A stretch of DNA of 64,000 nt from NCBI GenBank assembly GCA_025201375.1, contig JAIWZP010000009.1:124001-188000 (forward strand), read 5' to 3'. Under the pieces are notes generated by a model. That model did no database searches, had not been told where the DNA came from, and worked only from the letters and a program-made list of their open reading frames with translations. Below are positions 1 through 11,038 of the stretch, piece after piece. This DNA is from Gongronella butleri (taxonomy: Eukaryota; Mucoromycota; Mucoromycetes; Mucorales; Cunninghamellaceae). Numbering within the stretch: position 1 is the first letter of the stretch; every line of letters begins with the position of its first letter. Made by a program: the position numbers and the translations under genes.

Positions 1-849
1 TATCGATTGGTTGACCAGTAGGAGCACTACGACCATGTTACGAAGGAAATCGCGACTTTTGGCGCGTCTGACGCGTGACGCGTGTCACATGATGATTTTA
101 CATTATTCGATCACAGCACCGATGCAATGCATGTAACATGGAATTGATTCTTAAAATACAATCAGGCACCATTGCACTCGTTGCAAAAAAAAATTGGAGA
201 TGGTGTTCATAACGCCAATTCATCTCCACAGGCCATTGTATACGCGTAGGCACGCGTCGCGTCGCGTGACGCGTCAGGTATCCCTTTTTTGATCTATTTC
301 AATACCGGCTTGGCATAGCCATTTCATAATTTTAGAATTGTTTTTTTACTTTTAAATCATTGTTCCTGCAAAATTTCATATCACTGGAGCCATTATTGAT
401 CAATACAGCAGAGATTAACGCGATTAATTGATACCTTGCACTGCAGAGAATCATGCACAGCGAAACTTTTTTTTGTCCGGGCACTGTACAGTGCAGTACA
501 GTACTGTACAGTACAGTATCATACTGTACCCTCTTTCGTTTTGCCTCTTGAAGACTTCTTGAGTCTTCTTGATATCATACAGTACCTACTGTATCATAGC
601 CGTTGAAGGAGCGCACCTGAAAGTCCGGACCACAATGACAGAGGAAACTTAAATTCTCCTACTACTTTTTTTCTGTAATCGCGATTACAGTATTACTGTA
701 TTTGCTCGAAAACAGCCTAATTGACCCGCCCCCGATTTTTCTTGCGTTAAAACTAATGAGACAAGAAGGGTCGATGAATCAATAATGGCGAAAACCCCCA
801 GGCAGGTCGCTCGCCAGCGTGTTGTTTTAAAGTACAGTACAGTAAAACA

Positions 850-1255
850 TTACTGCAGTCGCGGAGGAAACCCCCCAGAGAAAACCGCACTGCAAACGCG
901 AAATACCGTATGATAACTCAGAGAAAAAAAACCGCACTCGTGCAGTCGCGGAAACCCAGTGAAAATCATCGCACTGCAGACGCGAAAACCCAGAGAAATA
1001 AAACATCACTGCAGATGCGAAAACCCAAAGAAAATCGCACTGCAGACGCGAAACCCCACGAGAGAAAACCACACTGCAGACGCGAAAACCCAAAGAAAAT
1101 CGCACTGCAGACGCGAAACCCCACGAGAGAAAACCACACTGCAGACGCGAAAACCCAGCGAAGAAAATCGCACTGCAGACGCGAAAACCCAGAGAAAACA
1201 TCATTGCAGACGCGGAAACCCAGAGAAAACCGCACTGCAGACGCGGAAACCTGTT
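850..1255. repeat. tandem minisatellite, unit about 29-36 bp
   Basis: About eleven units share the core CACTGCAGACGCGAAAACCC followed by AGAGAAAA-like sequence. Inside the array a higher-order block of about 65 bp (one unit with CCCCACGAGAG plus one with CCCAAAGAAAAT) occurs twice in succession around 1037-1166. Units differ by a few substitutions and small indels. The outer units are the most diverged. Confidence 0.85.
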
Positions 1256-1384
1256 ATTACAGTATGCACCGGCGTTTACAGTATTTTATGGAGACATGGA
1301 CCCACCAACGAGCAGCCAAAAAACACCTGCTGCAGCGGAATTTAAATCCAAATTTTGCTATTTGGGAAAGAGTCAACCATGAGT

Positions 1385-1695
1385 TGGTGAAAAAATAATT
1401 TTGACCGAAGCAGGCACTTTTTTTCAGTCGATCGCCGTTCATGCGCCACTCTGGGGGGGAATTTTTCTTAAATTGGGGCGATCTGTCATTTTGTGTGCCA
1501 ATGGCAAATTGTCGGAACTACCTGTTTGGGATGCATTGATCACTCGGAGTTCAAAAATTCTCAAATTAGGCATTTTCTGAGATTGAAATGTGTGACCCCT
1601 GAGTGACCCCTGAGTTTTTCAAAAGTGGTGGTAGCGCTTCGATGTTTTAAGCTTTTTTGTCGCAAATTTTGTGCTGAACGCGTCGATGATGTTTT
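1385..1695 (+). repeat. dispersed repeat family A, copy 1 (truncated)
   Basis: It shares with copies near 40.7 and 49.7 kb an ordered series of words: AGTCGATCGCCGTTCATGC, GGGATGCATTGAT, GTGTGACCCC, and a closing TTTTTAAGC-like / GCAAATTT block. Alignment is lost after about 1695, while the other two copies continue for another roughly 200 bp. No open frame is conserved among copies. Confidence 0.8.
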
Positions 1696-2638
1696 CAAAC
1701 AAATCAAATCAGCGGATCGTGCACAAACAGCAAAACAGTACTTGTTTGAGGCGAAACACGATGCCCATTTCGGCTGTAAATTTTTTTGAAATCCGAAATT
1801 TGCACAAAACATGCGCCCAATCGAGGCGCATCAGAATAACGCGACGCGGAGCCTCTAGGAAATTTTCCTGATTTTTGGCGATTTTTTTGTGCAAAAATAC
1901 CCTGGTTTCTGCATTTTCGCGCGACATCGGCATGGCGCACTTGGCCCATTATTATTGCGACATGTGAATTTTCTTTGCGCAACAGCGCGTCTTTTGGTGT
2001 TTTCGGCTTCGCGTTCTGATCACTGGATGTTGATGAGAAAACCCAAATTTGAGATTTTGAGCCAAAACAACCCGCGGACACGATGGTCCGTCTATGCCGC
2101 ATTCCTGCAAGCTGCAACTGAGCCCTGTGAGCCAAAAATTGAAAATTTCAAAAGTCACCCAACTCCCATTTTTAGTGTCCCAGTGTGCTAATTGACCCCC
2201 TTTTGTTGGTAAATCTGCAATAAAAATCGGGGGTCGATCAGGCCGTTGTCAAGAAAATGGTCATTTGGGTCAATTGAGTAAAACACCACAGATTCGCGAG
2301 TTCTTGCGATCGATCTACGAAACGTGTACCGCTGGAAGCGCACGGATTTTATGCATCTTTTACCGTAAAACATGACCTAGAAAATATGGCGCCATGGCAG
2401 CGAAAATCTCGATTAAAGAAATAATTTCATGCAGAAATTCGATTTGCGCACGTTTTTTCATCGCGATGGTGGACATTCTCAAGGGCTCAGAACGCCAGGA
2501 CAACCGTGCAAGGGTTGCATTTGAAGTCTTGCTCCCGGATGGTGCAAGCGGGGCAAACCTGTGGCCTTTTTTGTGATTTTAGCAGTAAAGGTCAATTGTC
2601 ATACTGTATGCGGCATGAAAATATACAGTAGCGGAATT

Positions 2639-2679
2639 AAAGGCACGGGCGCAGCGAAGCGCCCGCTGCCTTTTTTTTT
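2639..2679 (+). other. GC-rich hairpin followed by a T9 tract
   Basis: Positions 2639-2645 plus 2646-2652 pair with 2659-2665 plus 2667-2673, with one bulged C at 2666 and a six-base loop (AGCGAA). The stem is 14 bp and runs directly into nine T residues. It looks like a bacterial intrinsic terminator but lies about 40 bp before the ATP23-like start codon, so it would sit in that gene's promoter or 5' leader. Its function is unknown. Confidence 0.6.
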
Positions 2680-2717
2680 GCGTCTCTCTTTTCCCACTCG
2701 TCTTGTATTTCCGTTCC

Positions 2718-3433
2718 ATGTGGCTGTACGAACCACCTCCTCGCCCAGTGTAAGTGCATTTGCATCCCATTTCGCGTATTTGATAGTGCGGGTGTGTGCC
2801 AGGTACATGCCGACGGACTTGGCCTGGACGACGCGTCTCATCTCACACTTGTTTTTTTTTTTTGACCAAAAGTTGGACACAGGACCGATGCACGAGCGAG
2901 CTTGGGCAGGTGCTGACGACGCATGAAAAGGTCAAGACGCTGCTGGGTGCCATAAACACACTTAACGGACGTGTGCTTAGGCGCGGTATCACGTGCCGGC
3001 CGTGCCAGGGCACCGTGCAGGCACATCGCATGGGCTATTACGATGGCACGTATCAAAGGTATATGAAAAAACGGCAAAAAATCACGAAATGCGGGATGCT
3101 GACGCGTCCATGCCCCTCGAATTCAGGATTGTCCTGTGCTGTGACAACATCCGGTCGCGCGAGGACCTGGAGGACACGCTGATCCACGAGCTGGTGCACG
3201 CGTTTGACGCGGCGCGATCGGGCAAATTCACGAGCATCTGTCATTTGATTGCTTGTGGCGAGGTGCGCGCGTCCGCCATGGGTCAGTGTGCCGACGTCCA
3301 GCCGGACCATCAGCGGCGCCAGTGCATTTGGCGTGACGCTGTGCAATCGACCCAGGTTCATTGTGGCGAACAAGCGGCACGAATTGTAAAACAGGTGTTT
3401 GAAACATGCATGCAAGATACCGCGCCATTGTAG
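2718..3433 (+). CDS. ATP23: ATP23-like mitochondrial metallopeptidase
   Basis: Exons 2718-2749, 2873-3058 and 3127-3433 join in phase to give 174 residues. The zinc-peptidase motif HELVHAFD lies at about residues 93-100, followed by a GEVRAS block and a cysteine-containing C-terminus ending in a V-F-E-T-C-M-Q-D motif, the order expected for peptidase family M76. A CRPC pair upstream of the catalytic region also fits. In yeast the family processes the F1Fo-ATPase subunit Atp6 and assists assembly in the intermembrane space; that role is carried over by homology. The second intron is fixed by the family alignment, since splicing joins ...YDGTYQ to RIVLCCDN. The first exon is only 32 nt, so the start is the weakest part of the model. 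It converges on the malic enzyme gene, whose coding sequence ends 184 bp away. Confidence 0.88.
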
Positions 3434-3502
3434 ACATTAAAAAAAGACACAAGCCAAGAAAATGAGAGAGAGAGAGAGAAGGAGGGGTGGGGAATGATCA
3501 AT

Positions 3503-3508
3503 TTTATT
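3503..3508 (-). terminator. AATAAA polyadenylation signal of the malic enzyme gene
   Basis: A perfect AATAAA on the minus strand lies 110 bp past the malic enzyme stop codon, a reasonable position for the 3' end signal. Confidence 0.5.
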
Positions 3509-3617
3509 GATATTTACAATGGCTACATTAAGAGTGTCAAGGCAAAAAAAAAAAAGAAGAAAAAGTGTAAGATTGGGAGTATAGGATGCTTTCAATTTGG
3601 ATTTTTTTTTTTTTGTT

Positions 3618-5587
3618 CTAGAATCGGCTGGTGTTTTGGGTGATTTCGGGGGACCACATTTGTTCGTGGACATAAGCGACGAGTTCGTCGTGGGTGAGGT
3701 TGGCGACGTGGTTGTCCTGGGCAATGCCTTCCTTGACGGCCTGTTCAATGACGGCGATGGCGACGACGGCAGAGACCTCACGGATGCGCTGGAGCGAAGG
3801 ATACAGCCAGCCCTGGGCCTGCTCGTCGGCCGTGAGGCTGTCGGCAAGAGCGGTTGCGGAAATGTAGATCATTTTGTCGGAGATGACGGAGGGTCGGGCG
3901 AGAACGGCACCGAGACCCAGACCCGGGAAGATGTACATGTTGTTTCCCTGACCGGGGATGTGCACCTTGCCGTTTTGCTCCTTGAATGAGGGGAAGGCCG
4001 TGCCCGAGGCGAAGATGACGCGATTGTCGGTAGCAATCATGGCCTGTTCAAACGAACACTCGGCTTGGGTCGCCGGGTTGGATAGCGGGAAGACGACGGG
4101 ATTCGTGTTGAGCTCAGCCATGCGGCGCAGCACGTCTGCCGAGAAGGCGCCAGGCGTGGAAGACAGGCCAATCAAGACCGTGGGCTTGACCTCATTGACA
4201 ATGTCCATCAGATTCTTGTACTGGTTGCCTTGGTTATCGGTGCGTGCATAGTACACCTTGTGAGCGGCGAGCTTGTCGCCACGATCGGCCGTGACCATGC
4301 CCTTGGAGTCGACAATCCAGAAAACGCGCTTTGCCTCTTCCTCGGACATGCCGTGCTCGCTCTGGAAATATTCCTGGATCTGGTTGGCCACGCCAATGGC
4401 CGCGGAACCAGCACCGTAAAACACAATCTTGTGGTCGGCGGGCTTGACACCATTGTCCTTTTCCACCTTGCGCACCGCGTTGATCACACCGGACAAAATC
4501 ACGGCACCGGTGCCCTGGATGTCATCGTTGAAGCAAACCATGGATTTCTGGTACTTTTCAAGCAGGCCAAACGCGTGTTCTGACGACCAATCTTCGAATT
4601 GGATCACCATCTTGGGGTACACGGTGCGCAGAGCCGTCAACACCTTATCGACAATCGGGTAAAACTAGGCAAAAATAGAAAAAAAAAGATAACGATGGCG
4701 TGAGTGGGGGGCCTGTCCGCCTTGGTTGCATCACGCGCACGTCTCTCTCCCTCTCTCTCTGTCTTTTTTCCATTTTGTTACCTGATCATCAGCAGGGCGA
4801 GGCTGGCGCAGACCAAGATAAAACTCGTCATTGCGCAGCTTTTCGTTGTTTGTGCCCAAGTCGAGGATGATGGGCAGCGTCTTGCGGGGATCGACACCGG
4901 CGCAAGCAACATACAATTGCAATTTGCCAATGGGGATGCCAATGCCGCCGACACCAAGATCGCCGAGACCCAGGATGCGCGAGCCATCGGAAATGACGGC
5001 AATGTCGGGCTGGAAGTCCTGGACAGGCTTGTAGTTTTTGATGGTGGCGCACAGGTTGTCAAAGGAGTCGTCGGTCAAAAACAGGCCGTCGGGCACGCCG
5101 GGCGCGGCAAGGAAGGGATAAATGTTGGAATACTCGACGCAGGCGGTGCCGACGGTCGGCGTGTAAATGATGGGCGCGACCTCTTGCAGCTCGTCCATGA
5201 CAATGCGATAAAACAGCTTGACGTTGGTCGTGCGCATCTGCGCCAAAAAGATGTACTTTTCAAGCATCGTGGGCTTGGAGCGGAGCAGATTCAGTGCGCG
5301 TCGCTTTTGCACCGCCATCGTCTCCACCTGGCGAGGTGCAAGACCTGCCAATGGCAACGTTTGACGCTGCTCAGCAGCATTGGCCGTGCCTGAAAAAAGA
5401 AAAAAGAGGTGCGCGTGCCCGTGAGTCATCCCGTCATCCGCAATGACAAAGCGGAATTGGCGTGTGTCCGTGCATTTTTTTTTTTCAATTTTCAATTTTT
5501 TTCTTTTTTACCTTGGTTATGAGCAGCGGCGGCAACGACAGGCTTGGTCGCGGACGACGACGAGGAGACTTCAAATGTGGTGGGCAT
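3618..5587 (-). CDS. malic enzyme (malate oxidoreductase, decarboxylating)
   Basis: Exons, in transcription order, are 5587-5512, 5389-4782 and 4664-3618, giving 576 residues, the usual length for eukaryotic malic enzymes. It converts malate to pyruvate and CO2 while reducing NAD(P)+. Visible motifs include YTPTVG (from about Y101), SDGSRILGLGDLG, GIPIGK (Lys about 181), QFEDW (Glu/Asp about 252-253) and FNDDIQGTG (Asp about 275-276), covering the catalytic Tyr/Lys pair and the metal ligands. The NAD(P)-binding fold shows YGAGSAAIG and STPGAFS. The first 26 residues are Ser/Ala-rich and join exactly at the splice. No clear mitochondrial presequence was seen, so a cytosolic enzyme is likely but unproven. 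Cofactor preference cannot be read safely. In oleaginous Mucoromycota malic enzyme is often discussed as an NADPH source for lipid synthesis. Confidence 0.95.
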
Positions 5588-6831
5588 AGTATATGGAAGA
5601 AAGGAAGAGAGAAAATAAGAGAAAAAAAGGGTGAAAAGAAAGACAGAACAAAGGAAGGAATAAAAAAAGAGGTATTTTTATATTGCGTTTGACGAAAAAA
5701 AGATGGCAGCTGACAGAGCATGCCAAAACGGAGCAACTGAGCTTTGACGGACTTGCGCCATCGCCATGAATTTCCCCCTCTCCCCCACACTCGGAACCTT
5801 GTTTTTGATCGGCACTGCTTTCTCTTTGGCCGGGAGAGCTCAAGTGCTTTTCTTTTTTTTTTTTTTTTTTTTTTTTTGGTTTCATGGGTGGTTTGCCACG
5901 GTCCCTTTTCCTAGCTTGGGATCGACACGCGCCCCTTGTACACCAGCGTACACATACACACACGGGCGATTGCATGCCCCCTTTTCCCAAAAACCCAAAA
6001 AAAGGCCTTGCCTCGGAGCCAACAATCGGGCAAGGTGTCCTTTCGTTGATTTTTCTTTCATTGGCACCGCAGCCAATGAGAGCCATTGACCGCCGCATTA
6101 GTAATGAATTGGCGCTCCGTTCCGTGATGCAGCAGCAAAACGATCCCCTGGGCCAAAATGGCGCCATGACGCCCCACGTTTTCTGATGGGACGCGACAAG
6201 AAGTCAAAATGGGTCCACTCGCTATCGCTGGCAATGGGACGGATTTGGTCGCAAACTCGCAGCAATGCTCCCAAAGAAAAAAAAAAGGGAAATTCTCGGG
6301 AACATGGCTCGCGTGTGCTTGCTTGCCGCTCGTTCCCAGGCCCATCCATGCATTGACAATGTTAAAAAAGAGCACCCGGGGTGTGGAAAATCGCGGGAAA
6401 ATGGTGGGGGCGTGGGGCAAAAATACCAGACCCAAATCTGGGTCTTCAGGGTCTCAAAATATAGCCTTCCGCCTTGAGTTGTTGGCCTTTAGGCGGAAAC
6501 TTTTCTCCTTTTGGAAAAACGGCCACGGAGTAGAGGCAAAAAGGAAGCATTGGATGCTGGGGCAAGAGCCAAAAAAGAAAAGGAAGACGAAAAAAAGAGC
6601 AATGGCGCCACGGAAATATGGAACCATGCCGGAACAAAAGTGGGTAAAGGAATTGAGATCAATTTTTTATTATATGGTGGGTTGGGTGGAAGGCTATACA
6701 CAGAGGGGGGGAAAAGGGAAAAAGGGAAACAGGGATATCGACAAAGGGTTGTTCATTGGAAACATGGGAAATGATAAAAAGAGATCGGCCATGAAAAAGA
6801 TTGCAAACGAGGAGCGCGCCATGCAAAGGGA
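5588..6831. other. intergenic, low-complexity promoter region
   Basis: This gap lies between the 5' end of the malic enzyme gene and the 3' end of the RING ligase gene. It begins with a long pyrimidine tract on the minus strand, as expected for a fungal leader or promoter, and contains a T run of more than 20 near 5850. No gene was recognised. Open frames across 6209-6830 have no plausible start context or family resemblance. Confidence 0.6.
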
Positions 6832-8804
6832 TCAGGCAGCAGGCACGGCAATGTTCAGCGATTGTCGGCTGCAGAAAAAAAAAAAAAAAAAAAGGATGAG
6901 GGACAACGCGCAGATCACACACGTGCCCAAAAATTTTTTTTTCTTACCACACAGGGCAAGTGTCGTTGTGGTTGAGCCAATGGCGGATGCAATCGTCATG
7001 ATATTCGTGGCCACACGGCATCTTGGCAATGGTCTTGCCAGCGACATAGGTCTCTTGGCAAATGATGCAATCAATGCTCGTCTCGACCACTTGTCACCAA
7101 GAAAAAAAAAAAAAAGTAACAAATGAGATCAAAAGGTGCTGTATGGCCGAGCTGGCAAAAAGGCGCGAGGCGCGACTTACGCTGGTCACAGGCATTCAAA
7201 GTGCGCACGAGCAAGTTTTCCAGTCGAGGCTCGGGTCTTCGTCGACGAGGTCTAATATTTTTTTTTTAAAAAAAAGAAACATATGGCGATGAGCCCGTAT
7301 CCTGGCAATGATGACGCGCGCTACTTACGCATCTTGGAATGAGTAGATGTGACTGCACGCGAATAAAAAAAAAAAGAAAAAAAAACAGATCAGGTGATGC
7401 ACGAAAACGCGACGCGACGCGCCTTTTTCCAATTCCCCCCCTCATTTTTTCATTTTTTTTCACTTTTGTTTTACCGGAAGCGCAGGTGCAGGGTGCGGAA
7501 ATGGACGCGTCGGGTGACGATTTCCTCCTCGTAAAAGATGTTGCCATCGAGAAAGTCGGGGTGGTGCTCGAATGCGCCGGATTCATCCATGCGATGGACG
7601 ACCTCGAGGACGGTGCCGAGGTAATTTTCGTCCTCCTCTGCGCGCGAAGAGAGGAATGTGGTGGCGATCACGTCTGAGCTCGGGCTGAAGGGATCGTCTT
7701 GGTAATCATCGAGCATATCAAGGAAATCCTCATAATCGTCGTCGTATTCATCGTCGTAATCGTCGTACATGTCATTGTACTCATCATAGTCAGTCAAATC
7801 GTCGTCATCGTCATCATCGTCTTCGTCTTCGTCATCCTCATGGTCGTCCGAGTAGCCATTGTGCGCGTCTTCCACATCGTCATTGACATCGGCGATGATT
7901 TCATTGTGATGGCGGCGCTGGTGGAGGAAATGAAGCGGATGAAGACGATCGGATGGAAAGTGGTTATGCGCGTCGTCGTCTTCATCATCGTCGTCATCTT
8001 CATCGTGGTCGTCTTCATCGTCATTTTCATCCTCTTCGTCGTCTTCTTCGTCGTCGTCATCATCGTCGTCGTCTTCAAAGTAGAATGGATTGGTTTCTGC
8101 TGTGGATCCGAGGGCATCCAGGCGGTCCAGGAACATGGCGAGGCGATGTTGGCTGTGGTCGGGGTTGAGGAGATGCGCGGTGCGCGCTTGAAGGTCGTGG
8201 ATGGGGCACAATGGCTGCGGCCCCATCCCGTTTAGGATGGACAAGCCAAGATTGTACCGTGCTGTGTAATCTTCGTCGTCATCTTCATCGTCGTCGTCTT
8301 CATCCTCATCCCCGTCTTCGTCATCATCGTCATTTTCATCTTCCATGTCTTGAGAATCACGCATTTCGTCCTCATGGCCGCTATTCTCGTCCACATCCTC
8401 CCAATGATCGTCCTGATCATCCGTGACAATGTCGTCGTCGTGAATCTCATCGTCTTCCGTGTACCAGCCGCCCGACTGCGCGTCATCGCTCACAGACACT
8501 GCGAGCATGCGATTGGACAGCGATTCCACCGATGCACTGCTGCCACCATGGTCACTGTCGTCGATTTCCTCGTGTTCATCGCCTTGGTCGTCCAGCCAGC
8601 TCTCGTGTTCAACAACCTTCATGATAAAAAAAATGTTGGAATGCAGCAAAAAAAATAAAAAAGTGGCCAACAGGCGAGATGGGGGCCCTGTACCTGATCA
8701 ACCTCTGTGCCATAGCACTGCGCACACATGGGTTCTGTAGCGTGCGCATTCACCACATGCACAATTACATTGCACCGGTAGCAGAAATAAAGAGCGCCAC
8801 GCAT
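6832..8804 (-). CDS. RNF126/RNF115-like RING-H2 E3 ubiquitin ligase with giant acidic linker
   Basis: Six exons (8804-8694, 8616-7475, 7352-7329, 7251-7181, 7089-6948, 6868-6832) join in phase to 508 residues. The N-terminal 37 residues contain a zinc ribbon, YFCYRC...CAQC, like the ubiquitin-binding zinc finger of RNF115/126. The C-terminus holds a RING-H2: CIIC, 13 residues, C-G-H-E-Y-H, D-D-C, 10 residues, CPVC, with the final Cys split across the last intron. Between them exon 2 encodes about 380 residues dominated by Asp and Glu with His and Met, far longer and more acidic than in animal relatives. One coding exon is only 24 nt. The predicted role is ubiquitin ligation, perhaps in protein quality control, by homology. 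Upstream sequence on the minus strand has a GTGAGC donor near 8921 that may belong to a 5' UTR intron. Confidence 0.88.
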
Positions 8805-9226
8805 ACTTGATAAAAAAAAAGGTGGGGGTGCGGAAGACGCCTGCCAACGACGAAAAAAAAAAAGAGGAGAAAGAAAAGCTAAAAAAAAACCGCACTCTCA
8901 GAAAGAAAAAAAGGACGCTCACCTGCATTAAAAGCCCGCCTGCCTCTCGCCTTTTGCCACCCTTTTTCTTTTGCAATATGCATAAATGAACCCACGGCAC
9001 CGCCATGACGCGTCGTTTTCGCGCGCGAGGCGCGTCAATGTCACCCAAAAAGGGCCAATTGGGTAGATGAAAAAGACACAATGAGGCATCTCGTGGCGAG
9101 AGCGCGTGGAGAATGACGCGGGTCAGGTGCCGCCACCTTGCTGAAATAGAATTCAATGGGCGCCGGCCCTGGCGAGCCTCTTTCTTTCCCCTCGTCCTTG
9201 TTTCAAACTATTTTTTTTTTCAAAAG
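8805..9226. other. divergent promoter region, RING ligase / FIS1
   Basis: A 422 bp gap separates two divergently read genes. The minus-strand side looks like a leader with a possible 5' UTR intron (donor about 8921, acceptor next to the ATG). A GACGCGTC palindrome lies near 9007 and similar ACGCGT/GCGCG words are clustered. No gene is seen. Confidence 0.5.
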
Positions 9227-9829
9227 ATGAAGAGCCAAGCTCCCAGTGTTGATGATGTGGAACGACCTTTGACCAGTGCCGAACTCGAGGTAAAAACAAA
9301 AAAAAAAAGCACGCAAACGTGGCAATAAACCTCACAGGCCCCCCCTTTTTCGTTTTTTGCTTCTTTTTGAATAGGTTTTGCGGCGACAATACCTGAAAGA
9401 GGGCGAATATGTGAATATCCAAACCAAGTTCAATTATGCATGGGGTCTGATTCGTGCCACGCAGCAGGAAGTGATCAAGCAAGGCATCCAGCTGCTGATA
9501 GGCAAGCGAAAATGATAAAAAAAAAAGGAACAAGCATCGTTTAACGATGACTTTTTTTTGCAGAAATCTACACGGATGCACCTGAGCGCCGACGCGAGTG
9601 TCTTTACTACTTGGCATTGGGCCATTACAAGATTGGCAGCTACGCCGAGGCACGCAATTATAATCGACAGCTGCTCAAGCTGGAGCCGAGGAATGCACAA
9701 GCATTGGGACTTGCCAAGCGCATTGATGACAAGGTCCAAGCCGAGGGTGCCATTGGCTTGGCCATTGTCAGTGGCGTTGTCGCCGTCGCGGCTGCCTTGG
9801 TCGTGGCGGTCGTCAAGCGCACCAAATAG
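9227..9829 (+). CDS. FIS1: FIS1, mitochondrial/peroxisomal fission receptor
   Basis: Exons 9227-9289, 9375-9501 and 9564-9829 give 151 residues, the normal length for Fis1. The TPR-like bundle is clear: FNYAWGLI, a GIQLL stretch and [18 protein letters not shown], followed by YAEARNYN. The end is a single hydrophobic helix (about residues 127-147) with a basic tail KRTK, the expected C-terminal anchor in the outer mitochondrial membrane. Fis1 recruits dynamin-related fission machinery. Intron 2 begins with GC rather than GT (AG|GCAAGC); only this splice restores the conserved LLxEIY segment, so the GC-AG intron is well supported. A PolyA signal follows at 9871. Confidence 0.95.
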
Positions 9830-9870
9830 CCCGCACTTTTTTTTTTTCTCACTTTTTCTTGTCTTTTTCA

Positions 9871-9876
9871 AATAAA
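9871..9876 (+). terminator. AATAAA polyadenylation signal of FIS1
   Basis: Perfect AATAAA 42 bp after the FIS1 stop codon, followed by a T-rich and C-rich stretch. Confidence 0.55.
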
Positions 9877-10106
9877 GCTTGTATATTCCCCCCCGCCCTC
9901 TGGTCTCTCTCTCATTTTTCCAGGGCTCCATTTCCCCCCCCCCCCCTCTTCAGCCCTTCAAAAAAGCATTGACACCAATACCCAATTCACCCTCTCTCAC
10001 CCTTTTTTTTATATCCTTTTTGGCGCGTGTTACCGTCTTTTCCTTTTTTTTTTTTTTCTCTCTCCCTCGCTCTTTTTATTTTTTGGCAGTTTGACAACAG
10101 TCCGCC

Positions 10107-11005
10107 ATGGACACAATGACTTTACCTGACGCGCCCGGCGCGACTGGCTCGAACAAGCGCAAACGACACGGTGGTTATGACGGTGGCAAAAAAAGGGGCG
10201 CCAAGGACGCCGACGAGGCGACAGCAGTCGCGGCGACGGCGTGTGTGGTGCCAGGCACAGCTCCAAGGCCGCTGCACTTGTCACTGTGGGCGGCGCCGCC
10301 CGCCATTCAAAAGCCCACCGAGCGCCCGCAAGTGTATTACCTGTATTTAGCCCTGCGGTGCCGCGCCAATGTTCATTTGCCGCGCGCACAACTCATCTCC
10401 TCGGCGCTCGCCATTGACCGCGAATACAGCAAGCTAAAAAACGTGCCATTGGCCTACAATGGCAAGGTAACAAAAAAAAAAAAACGCGCAAATATGGATT
10501 TCTCCAATCCCCTTGGAATAGACGCCGCGCAACTCGGCCTCGGCGATTCTAACGACGAATCGGACGCGGTATTTCGACGAGACGCGACAGGATGACACGT
10601 CGTTTTACCGGCTCGCATTTCCATTACGCGATGTGCATCGCGCACGCGAGCATTATTTGCATTGGACACGCGTGATCATCGAGCGCGATTGGCCGTTGTT
10701 CTTTGACACATCGGACGAGGTTGTGTATGTGGATATTGTCTCGACAGAAGCCACGGGAGGTACAGAAATTTCACCATCGACATCGCCGTCACCGCAACAA
10801 CAGCAATTGGTGCAAAGCAGCAGCGATGACGACCAGGGCGACGTGTTTGATGATACCAATGCTTCATGGTCGTCGCCACCACCACCATCCGCAACCCATG
10901 GCGCGCCACCTACGCCGAAAATAGTGCCACACGGCCGATTCACGCCTCAATTGCCATCTCCACCGTACAGAACCGAGTTTGACGATTACATGGCCAGGCA
11001 CCTGA

Positions 11006-11038
<33 letters not shown>

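Larger units (their letters stand above)
1..2717. other. gene-free, repeat-rich stretch
   Basis: No convincing gene is visible. The stretch holds clusters of overlapping GTACAGTAC-like palindromic words near 485-530 and 830-845, a short tandem array (about 850-1255), a truncated copy of dispersed repeat family A (about 1385-1695), and repeated ACGCGT words near 240-280. The long open frames over the tandem array, present on both strands, come from the repeat unit and not from a gene. Confidence 0.7.

Noticed and set aside
910..1398. long overlapping open frames on both strands
   Set aside because: They are produced by the stop-free tandem repeat and encode only the repeated motif.
6209..7126. 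305-codon plus-strand open frame
   Set aside because: Its right end is antisense to the confident RING exons and the remainder is Lys-rich low-complexity sequence.
7130..7200. tRNA-like stretch (GTATGGCCGAGCTGGC)
   Set aside because: It resembles a tRNA A-box but lies in an intron of the RING gene; no B-box or cloverleaf could be built.
7699..8235. plus-strand hydrophobic open frame (Ile/Val-rich)
   Set aside because: It is the antisense of the Asp/Glu-rich exon of the RING ligase; complementing GAT/GAC codons gives Ile/Val codons.
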